DNA from: CAIYOL01 sp964494805
Lineage (GTDB): Bacteria; Planctomycetota; Phycisphaerae; Sedimentisphaerales; Anaerobacaceae
Direction: 5' to 3'
Assembly (NCBI GenBank): GCA_964494805.1
Contig: CAZBST010000005.1
Span: 1 to 64,000, forward strand
Length of the DNA stretch: 64,000 bases
Under the pieces are notes generated by a model that made no database searches, had not been told where the DNA came from, and worked only from the letters and a program-made list of their open reading frames with translations. Each line of letters starts with the position of its first letter. Positions within the stretch are counted from its first letter, which is position 1. Below are positions 42,413 to 50,300 of this stretch, one piece after another. A program made the position numbers and the translations under genes.

Positions 42413-42694
42413 ATGGCAAAGAAGAAAATAAAACTTCCAAAAACCAAGTCAGAAGCGGGTCTTTTAATTATCCATGTATTTCAGGAAATCTTTAAGCAGA
42501 TTGATAAATACGGCCCTGAAGTCGTTAAACTTATCGCAAGGGTATTGAGGTTCCTCGGCAAATGGGGCTCTACCGGAATACAGTCCCTGAGGGCATATTT
42601 AGACAAAGAGGAAAAACGGCTCAGTGCCGCCAGCAAGAAAAAGGTTGTTAAACGTAAAGCGGCAAAAAGGAAGAAAACCAAAGCCGCTAAGTAG
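42413..42694 (+). CDS. Lysine-rich small protein with H1-like tail
   Basis: 93 residues: a basic start (MAKKKIKLPKTK), an amphipathic helical middle (about 15-60) and a Lys/Arg/Ala-rich tail of about 25 residues (KKKVVKRKAAKRKKTKAAK) like histone H1-type bacterial tails. DNA or RNA binding is plausible but not shown. It follows the flavin protein by 29 bases, with AAAGGA before ATG. Confidence 0.65.
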   Translation: MAKKKIKLPKTKSEAGLLIIHVFQEIFKQIDKYGPEVVKLIARVLRFLGKWGSTGIQSLRAYLDKEEKRLSAASKKKVVKRKAAKRKKTKAAK

Positions 42695-42759
42695 CAAGTA
42701 TACTCCGGTAAAAATACCCGCAGGTGAAACTAAAATAATTAACTACAGGTGGTGATTCT

Positions 42760-43230
42760 ATGTGGAAGAAGGTTGTATTGGTTATCCTATACTTCGCAAT
42801 CGGTTGTATTTCAGGTGGTATTTTAAGCATGGCTTATCTGGGACATAACTTGGCTAAAGGTATGTTTATGCTTCAGGAAAAAGAAATCTTCGAAATGGGA
42901 GAGGCCGCTGAGGATGCATATTATAATCAGCCGAGTGAAGTGGCTGTTTGGGCGTTGGAGAACTATATTAAGACGTTGAACAAGATAAAAGAAGAGCGCG
43001 GTCATGCAGGGCTTGAGAATCCTTATGTCATACTTGATCCCGATACAGATTTGGTATTTGCGCATGCAAGACTTGGAAAGCTATACAGGCAGATGGGCAA
43101 CGCCGAAAGGTCAGAATATAATTTCAAGCAGGCAATATCTTGTAGCAGGGATACCTGCTTTAAATATATTAGTACGGAAGAAGATTGTTTGGTAATATTG
43201 GATGGTTTAGATAAAGGAAGGAACAAGTAG
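42760..43230 (+). CDS. Membrane-anchored TPR-like hypothetical protein
   Basis: 156 residues with an N-terminal membrane helix (VVLVILYFAIGCISGGILSMAYL) and a helical body; the part FAHARLGKLYRQMGNAERSEYNFKQAI fits a single TPR-like helix pair. It has a GGTGG ribosome site. Function unknown. Confidence 0.65.
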   Translation: MWKKVVLVILYFAIGCISGGILSMAYLGHNLAKGMFMLQEKEIFEMGEAAEDAYYNQPSEVAVWALENYIKTLNKIKEERGHAGLENPYVILDPDTDLVFAHARLGKLYRQMGNAERSEYNFKQAISCSRDTCFKYISTEEDCLVILDGLDKGRNK

Positions 43231-43329
43231 GACCGTTTATTTTTTCCTGCCGCATTTTTATTTTCGAGCGACGCTTGTCCGCCGACTTGTCCGGTGTAGT
43301 CCCTTATGGGCGAAAGCGGAAGCCACGGC

Positions 43330-43980
43330 TCACGTCCTGCGTTTTCTCAGCAGAGCAATGCCTCCCAAACCAAGCAGTAAAACCGTAGCCGGCTCAGGGT
43401 ACAGCACCATCCGCATAGCTTTGTCACCCGGCGTCCAGCTTAGCCCGCTGTCAACACTTAGCTCGGTATAGATATCAAAGAAGCTGTCAATATTGTACAT
43501 ACCGCCGCCTAAATCGGTGATTACGGTTTGGCCTGTCGATGCGATTGTCGGACTTTCTCGAAGGACTATATCGTCAGTGATAAATAAATTGAAACCGCCT
43601 CCGCTTGTGCTTACCCGAAGCAGTTCGTTGTCGAATGTTCGTATGCCGCTTTCATCGCTGACGCACGTCATACTGAATTCAATTTGCCCGGGGGATGTGG
43701 GCGTATATGTAGTCCCTCCGACTTCCAAGTCTGTAAAGATATCGAAAAAACTTTCAAAGTTGTAGGTGCCTCCTAATGGCGGTACGGGGCTGGAATCGGT
43801 GTTCTCCGACCAAATCCACATATTTAACCAGCTTGTACCGTAAATAACCGGGTTAGTGGGTGAGGGTGCCCAGTCATCGTCGAGAGGGGGCATTTCATCG
43901 CCGGGCCATATTCCTCCGGCAAAAGCGGGTGCTGCTGAAATGATGAGTAAAAATGCGGAAATCGACAATAATCTGTTCAT
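43330..43980 (-). CDS. PEP-CTERM sorted secreted protein
   Basis: 216 residues from ATG 43980, which has GGAGGAG upstream; the longer frame to 44085 is unlikely. Signal peptide (RLLSISAFLLIISAAPAFA) and C-terminal PEPATVLLLGLGGIALLRKRR, the PEP-CTERM sorting signal processed by an exosortase in other bacteria. Two internal repeats (YNFESFFDIFTDLEV and YNIDSFFDIYTELSV) form the body. No exosortase is encoded in the window. Confidence 0.85.
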   Translation of the reverse strand: MNRLLSISAFLLIISAAPAFAGGIWPGDEMPPLDDDWAPSPTNPVIYGTSWLNMWIWSENTDSSPVPPLGGTYNFESFFDIFTDLEVGGTTYTPTSPGQIEFSMTCVSDESGIRTFDNELLRVSTSGGGFNLFITDDIVLRESPTIASTGQTVITDLGGGMYNIDSFFDIYTELSVDSGLSWTPGDKAMRMVLYPEPATVLLLGLGGIALLRKRRT

Positions 43981-44018
43981 AATTCTCCTCCTGAATAAGT
44001 ATGTTATTACTGATACAT

Positions 44019-44048
44019 ATTCTACATTACAGCGCTTAACCGTGTCAA
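44019..44048 (-). promoter_or_regulatory. Promoter of the PEP-CTERM gene
   Basis: On the minus strand TTGACA (44043-44048), 18 bases, TAGAAT (44019-44024). Confidence 0.6.
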
Positions 44049-44176
44049 ATAAAAAATAACGGTTTCTTCTTCCGATAAAATACAAAAATTCGTGTAAATC
44101 TGCGAAGTTTGTGGTTAATTCTTTTGTGTCTTAGTGTATTAGAGGCCTATTTACACTTCCCAAATCAGCTTATTTT

Positions 44177-44185
44177 TGCTATAAT
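44177..44185 (+). promoter_or_regulatory. Extended -10 promoter of the DUF4056-like gene
   Basis: TGC-TATAAT without a clear -35, followed by GGAGGTGAGGAGG at 44195-44207. Confidence 0.4.
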
Positions 44186-44247
44186 ATATAAGTTGGAGGT
44201 GAGGAGGTTCTCGGAACAACCCTTGTTCACGCTGTATTTTATATTTA

Positions 44248-45330
44248 GTGAGGTATTCTATTTTTAAAACAGCATTAAGATTAATCGTTCTAACGGCCGT
44301 TTTCACGGGTACAATTTTTCTTAACGGATGTATTACTCGCCGCCAGCCGGGTGTCCGCATGGGCAGCTATGCAACGGCTACTCTGGGAACGCATTTCCTG
44401 GATGCGGACACCATGGGGAAACATCATTTCGGAAATGCCTACCTTGAAAAAAACGGTATTGTTTACACCTGTAAGGGGGGGCATATCGATATCGCTCACG
44501 CAAGAATTGCTGCTGATAATGTAAGATACCTTCAGGATAAGGTTAAGAGAAATCTTTTGAGGGAAAGCCGGGAATTTGAATTCAAATTGAACGTGGAGCC
44601 GTCTACTTATTACGTCACGCTTGAGTATCCGCCCAACTGGAAAAATCTGTCGAGAAAAGAAAAAAACAAGATGATCGATGAATTATCGATAGAGATAGGC
44701 TCATATTTAACATATATAATGACTACCTGGCATGAGGTGCTGACGTGGTTCGGTTTCAAGTGCATGGCCTTTGTGCCGGAACAGCCATCTTCTTTTTCGT
44801 GGGAGGACCTATATTCGAATGTTTTCGGTGTTAAAATCGGGGCACTGGCCTTACGGGACAAAAGGCACAGCTTCAATAAGGCCGTGACAATCGCTTTTAA
44901 TAAGGAGCTTCACAAGCTTGGCATACAATCTAAAGAAACTGCCAGAGAGGCTTCCAAGAAAATGAGGGGGATTTGGTATAAGGGCGCCTTGATTGCTGAG
45001 ATGAAGGTCAGGAACCTCGACATTGGAATTGATGATGGTTTTGTAACTCCGATGCTTGTCCCGGGCGTCTGCCGGGATGCTTCCCCGCAACCTTTGCCTG
45101 TTCCCAAACTTTATCACCTTTATACATACGGATTTAAAATGGTTCTTGAGGTCGAGCCGAAAGAATTGGAAAGGAACAAGGTGTTCAAGATTATCTATCC
45201 TGGTGTCAGGCCGAGTGAATACCCGAAGAAAATCCAGCTGGAAAAACATCTGCCGGTAATTATGGATTATATAAAAAGAGAGATAGAAAACGAGCGAGTC
45301 GGTAAGCCGCTCCATTTTCCGTCCATTTAA
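44248..45330 (+). CDS. DUF4056-like lipoprotein
   Basis: 360 residues. Signal peptide with lipobox (FLNGC, Cys28). The body shows GGHIDIAHARIAADNVRYL, WHEVLTWFGFK, and SFSWEDLYSNVFGVKIG; as far as I recall these match the DUF4056 family of unknown function, which often carries a His-rich GHID...H and a WHE motif that might bind metal. The start is GTG and its ribosome site is poor; the strong GGAGG upstream is too far away. An envelope role is inferred. Confidence 0.6.
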   Translation: MRYSIFKTALRLIVLTAVFTGTIFLNGCITRRQPGVRMGSYATATLGTHFLDADTMGKHHFGNAYLEKNGIVYTCKGGHIDIAHARIAADNVRYLQDKVKRNLLRESREFEFKLNVEPSTYYVTLEYPPNWKNLSRKEKNKMIDELSIEIGSYLTYIMTTWHEVLTWFGFKCMAFVPEQPSSFSWEDLYSNVFGVKIGALALRDKRHSFNKAVTIAFNKELHKLGIQSKETAREASKKMRGIWYKGALIAEMKVRNLDIGIDDGFVTPMLVPGVCRDASPQPLPVPKLYHLYTYGFKMVLEVEPKELERNKVFKIIYPGVRPSEYPKKIQLEKHLPVIMDYIKREIENERVGKPLHFPSI

Positions 45331-45544
45331 CCGGTTAACTAATTCGTTAATCCACTCCATATACGAACTCTTGTCCTGTCGAAGCTTTGGCAGAGGCGGA
45401 TGTGCGTTCGGTTCGAAAATCTGCGCTGTTGATTGAAATCCGACCTGAAATATTATAAAAAGATTTGATGATTTTTGACTTGTCCTGTGGAGTTTTCTCG
45501 GTAAAATAGCGGATTATCGTATCAAAAGTTAAGCGGGTGTGGTT

Positions 45545-46300
45545 ATGGCACGTAACCGTGAGAAAAAGGCTCTTTACGAGGTGATGAGGGAAAGCTGGCA
45601 TAAGCCAAGCTATGACAAGACCTTAGAGCCGCTGCACCCGGAAAAAACCGACGAAGATAAGCAAGCTCCGGCAAGGATTTCAATCCCGCTGCGTAAAAGG
45701 GCGGCGATATGGCTTAATAGGCCGAGGGCCTTGCAATTCAACGCCGGCAGGATTGAGATATCAATGCCGTATCAGCTTGCGATTGCGCTGCTTTTAGGGC
45801 TTGTTTTGCTGGTTTTAGTAGCATTTCGGCTGGGTCAGATTAGTTATCGAAGCCGCCAAAAGGTAGCCGGCCCTGCTGCAAAAACGCCGGCAAGTGTGCA
45901 GAAAGCAGCGCCAAAAGTGATGGCTGCTGTTGTACCACAAAAAGCTGCTACGGCTGGAGTAAAAACATCAGTGCCGTCGGTTATCCAAAAAGTTGAGCCG
46001 GTTAAACCGAAGGGTAATAATCGAATTGTGATACAATCTTACCAGCTCAGGGCCGATTTGGAGCCGGTAAAGCAGTATTTTGCCCAGTTCGGTATAGAAA
46101 CTGAAATAATAAAAATCGACGCGTGGTATTATCTGGTTACCAAAGACAAATATGAAAATCCGGGAAGGCCGGGGACAGATGGTTACCTGGCAAAACAGAA
46201 GATAATCGAGCTGGGTGCTAAATACAAGGCACCGCCGGGAAGTGAAACCTTTGGCAGCCAGCCGTTTCGCGATGCATACGGCAAGAAGTTTGATGAATAG
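45545..46300 (+). CDS. Single-pass membrane protein with SPOR-like C-terminus
   Basis: 251 residues from ATG 45545. A basic cytoplasmic part (1-80), one membrane helix (LAIALLLGLVLLVLVAF), an Ala/Lys/Pro-rich linker (about 100-155) and a compact C-terminal domain (NRIVIQSYQLRADLEPVKQYF...WYYLVTKDKY) that resembles a SPOR-type peptidoglycan-binding domain. SPOR similarity is a guess from pattern. Followed after 20 bases by the PVC small basic protein gene, so they are probably co-transcribed. Confidence 0.6.
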   Translation: MARNREKKALYEVMRESWHKPSYDKTLEPLHPEKTDEDKQAPARISIPLRKRAAIWLNRPRALQFNAGRIEISMPYQLAIALLLGLVLLVLVAFRLGQISYRSRQKVAGPAAKTPASVQKAAPKVMAAVVPQKAATAGVKTSVPSVIQKVEPVKPKGNNRIVIQSYQLRADLEPVKQYFAQFGIETEIIKIDAWYYLVTKDKYENPGRPGTDGYLAKQKIIELGAKYKAPPGSETFGSQPFRDAYGKKFDE

Positions 46301-46320
46301 TTTTTCAGGAGAAATATTGA

Positions 46321-46668
46321 ATGTCTGTTGACCATTCTTTAAAAATTAAGGGCGCCTTGAAGAGGCATCGAAACGTTTTGACACGGGCGGAGCGCATCGG
46401 GCAGTTAAAGGATGAAGAGCGATGGGCTGAAGGGCAGTCGGTTTTTGGCCTTCCAAAAATTGCTCATCGCAAGAGTCACGCTGGCAAAAAGGTGAAAGAA
46501 GAAGCTGCTCCTGTAGAAGGTGCTGTAGCTGTTGAGGGAGAAGCCCCAGCTGAGGCAGCGGCGGCAACACAGACGGCGGCGGGAGCGGCCCCAACTAAGG
46601 CTGCGGCTGGAGCGGCGCCGGCTAAAGAAAAAGCTGCAGAAAAACCAAAAGGAAAAGGAAAGGGTTAA
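46321..46668 (+). CDS. PVC-type small basic protein with long Ala-rich tail
   Basis: 115 residues. The first 55 match the small basic protein found throughout Chlamydiae, Verrucomicrobia and Planctomycetes: MSVDHSLKIKGALKRHRNVL, then TRAERIGQLK and VFGLPKI. Its function is not established; the size and charge have suggested a ribosome link. The family is usually about 50-60 residues; here an Ala/Glu/Lys-rich low-complexity tail of about 60 residues follows. RBS AGGAG precedes ATG. Confidence 0.85.
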   Translation: MSVDHSLKIKGALKRHRNVLTRAERIGQLKDEERWAEGQSVFGLPKIAHRKSHAGKKVKEEAAPVEGAVAVEGEAPAEAAAATQTAAGAAPTKAAAGAAPAKEKAAEKPKGKGKG

Positions 46669-46810
46669 TACAACCCCTTTTGTCGTGTATATTTAGCATC
46701 TGAGAAAAGCGGAGCAGGGGGGCGGTTCAATCGTAAGTGGCCTAAAGGCATCATCTTCGCTTTGCTATAATGAGGTCTAAGGGGTCAGCGGCACCAGTTT
46801 ATTAACAAGC

Positions 46811-46955
46811 GTTCAAAAACGGTATAGAAACGCTCAAAAATTATACTGAAATATTCAAAAACTATATCGAAACGTACAAAAACTGGGTAGAAACGTTCAA
46901 AAGTTTCGGAAACTTCCACTCAATCTTTAAGGGTTTTATGACGGTGTTAAAATAG
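46811..46955 (+). repeat. 21-bp tandem repeat with coding-like heptad
   Basis: About four and a half units of 21 bases (46811-46915), with the core TTCAAAAACTATA-GAAACG. In one frame each unit reads F-K-N-(Y/W/G)-x-E-T, staying open from 46806 to a TAG at 46953. There is no usable start codon before it (TAA at 46803). The surrounding 46669-47292 shows no other gene and looks like eroded intergenic DNA. Confidence 0.7.
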
Positions 46956-47292
46956 GTAAGTAAAACATTGTTCGGGTGTTAAAGGTGGAGAGGGCAGTGG
47001 TGGTTGGTAGGGACGCGTGCAGAGAACTTGGGGGGAAGAGAAGTTACAATGTTAGGGGAGAAAATCAGTTGGGCATTGGGGGCGGGGACAGGTAAAATTT
47101 TTTAGATTTTTTATTTTTTTTGTCCATATTCATACCCTTTGCATCGCTCATATTATTAGCGGCGATGTAATATCTTGTGCTGAGCAGGGACAAGAGAAAA
47201 AGTATTTTGCCGATTTTTTTCTTGATAAAAAGAGTAGGAAGGGTTTATGCGGCTGTCGTGATTTTGCGGACCAATTGAAGGGTATTGACGGC

Positions 47293-47345
47293 CTCGTGCT
47301 GCGCGAGCACAGCTCGCCTCACTCGACGTGAGTCGAAGCACGGAG
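47293..47345 (+). other. Clustered hairpins upstream of the M4 protease gene
   Basis: GTGCT-GCGC-GAGCAC and CTCAC-TCGAC-GTGAG sit side by side inside a possible outer CGTGCT/AGCACG pairing. The stretch ends 37 bases before the start codon and would form a compact mRNA leader structure. Confidence 0.4.
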
Positions 47346-47381
47346 GAGTAAATTATCACATATTTTAAAAGGAGGCGAAAA

Positions 47382-50300
47382 ATGCAGACGCGAAAAATGA
47401 TTGTTGGAATTTTTGTAGTTTTGGTTACTGCAGCTTGTTTTGCCGAGGCAAGAGTGCGCAGCGTTGGAAGGGCTGTAGAGAATGCCAAGAGTTTGTCGGA
47501 CTCTGTTAGGGCGAAAACCCGCGTTAGAGGTCCGAAAGGAGTAAAAGTTGAAAAGACACCGAGATTGCGCAGGACCGGGGACGGATATCTATGTTTTGCC
47601 GGGGCGGCTCCTTATACGCATTTTACAGTAGATGTCGGGAGAGCAGCTGAGCCTAAGGAGGTAGCGAATGCTTTTCTCCAGAAGAATCGTGATCTTTTTG
47701 TCAATAGAAGCGATAAGATTGCATTTGATGTGAAGCGAGTCAAAACTCGCGGCAGCAAAACCTTCGTACGTTATCAGCAAACCTATTCGGGGCTTGATGT
47801 TTTTGGTGCCGAAGTGATTGTTCAAGTCAACGCAGATAGCGGGGTCGATTGCGCACTCAGTGATATTATGCGTGACAGCAGTTTGCTTGTTAGCGGTAAG
47901 GTTTCACTTGTTCCGAGTATTGACTCTTCAGCGGCAGAGGATGCGGCAGTTAAATGGATGGCTGAACAACATAAGGGACTCGAATTCGAAGCTACACCAG
48001 CGACACTGATGATATACGAACCATTGGTTGTAGGGCCGGACGGACCGACGCAGCTGGTATGGCAGAGCGAGGTTGGAAATGCCGGAGAGCAACATGTCAG
48101 AGAAAATGTATTTGTTAACGCTCACACGGGGAAGGTTGTCTTCCACTATCCGTTAATTTATGACGCTTTATATCGTATTGTTTGTGATGATACTGAATGC
48201 CGTTATGAGGGCGATCCACCAACGGACAATAATGAAATAGACAACGCTTATGATTATCTGGGCGCTACTTATAATTTTTATAAAACGGAGCACAACCGCG
48301 ACAGTATCGACAATTATGGAATGACAGCGGTGGCAAACGTGGGATACTCAGTGTGCAATGCAGCCTGGAGCCCAGGAAATAAGGAAATGTATTTTGGCAA
48401 CGGGCTTACATTCGATGATGTAGTTGCGCACGAGTACACTCACGGCGTGACCCAACATGAATCCAACCTGATTTATTCTTATCAGTCCGGTGCCATCAAT
48501 GAATCATTTTCTGATATGTGGGGTGAGTGGGTTGACCTGTCATACACCAATGGTAATGATACCGATACGAACGAGGTAAGGTGGCTAATGGGAGAAGATG
48601 TTGATTGCACTGGTGGTGCTATTCGAGATATGCAAAATCCGCCAAACTTCAACCATCCTGACAAGATGAGCAGCGAATACTGGTACAGCGGTTCAGGAGA
48701 CAATGGCGGGGTTCACACCAACAGCGGAGTGGGCAACAAGCTGTGTTACCTGTTAACCGACGGTGATACGTTCAACGGCTATACAGTCTCTGGAATGGGA
48801 ATGAGTAAAACCGCTGATTTAATGTATGAATGCCAAGCGTATCTGCTTACAAGCGCATCCCAATATGCTGACCTTGGCGATGCTTTAGTTCAGGCAGCAA
48901 TGAATTTTTTAGAAGACGGGGAAATTAATGCGCTGGAGTGTTACAATGTTGTCAAGGCCTGCTCGGCGGTAGAGATTTATGATGAATCTACTACAGTAAC
49001 GTTCTATAAGGATTACTATAATTGCAACAGCAATGTGGGGATTTTACTGGCTGACCCTGATCTTTTAGGAGAAAGTACCCAGGATGTTAATGTAAATACA
49101 AGCGGGGGCGATTTTGAGGTAGTAACGCTGACGGCGGCTAGTCCGAATGATTATATTTTCACAGGGAGCATTTGGACGGATTCGGGCGACCCGAATAGTG
49201 GAGACGGTACCTTACAGGTGTCTCATGGCGATATGATTACTGTAACATACTACGATGCCAATGACGGTAACGGCGTCCCGGCGGAGGTGAACGACACAGC
49301 TGGGATAGACTGTGTACCTCCGGTAATTTCCAATATTGAATATGATGGAGTGGTCATACTTCCTCCGGGTGTGCAAACTATCACTTTTGAAACTGATGAG
49401 GATACCTACGCAAAGGTTACGTACGGTACAACCTGCGGCGACCCTAATAATCTTGAAGCAGATGACGGAGTTTTCTCAACCGAACATTCGATAGAGTTGA
49501 AGGGGCTTTCTCTTCGTACACAGTATTACTTCGAGATAGAAGTTTCGGACAGGGCCAATGTCGTTGTGGATAATAATGGCGGAAATTGTTACGATTTTTT
49601 TACATATCCCAAAGACATATGCGTTCCAGGTGATTTTAATACGATACAGGAGGCCGTCGACGATTCATACGACGGCTGTATAGTCTGGGTTGCTACCGGC
49701 ACCTATAGCGGCGCCGGTAATCGGAACATTGATTTCCTGGGTAAGGCAATAACGGTGAGTAGCACCGACCCTAAAGACCCGAATGTAGTGGCTTCGACAA
49801 TAATCGACTGCGACGGCAGTAGGGGTTCTCCGAGATGCGGTTTTATTTTCGACAGCGGTGAAGATGCCAATTCAGTTTTGGAAGGTTTTACAATAATAGA
49901 CGGCTACGGTCAGTACGTTGCTTTCGAAGGTGGGTACTTCGGCGGAGCTATTTTCTGCAAGGGCAGCAGTCCGACGATTCAGCGATGCGTTCTCAGTGAT
50001 AATATGAATGACAAAGTGAACAATAATACGTTCGGCGGCGCAATCGGCTGTTATGACGATGCGGATCCGCTGATTGAGAACTGTATTATCTATGATAATG
50101 AAGCGTATCAAGGAGGCGCAATCAGCGTGATTGTTGACTGCCAGCCAACTATAAGGAACTGTTTAATCTATGATAACGAAGCTGTTTATGGTGGTGGTAT
50201 TTTGGAAGGCGGCGGTAGTGTTGAGGTGCTGAACTGTACGATCGTTAATAATTCAGCGACTACCGGCGGCGGTGTCTACAGTTATAATGGGTCAGAGACT

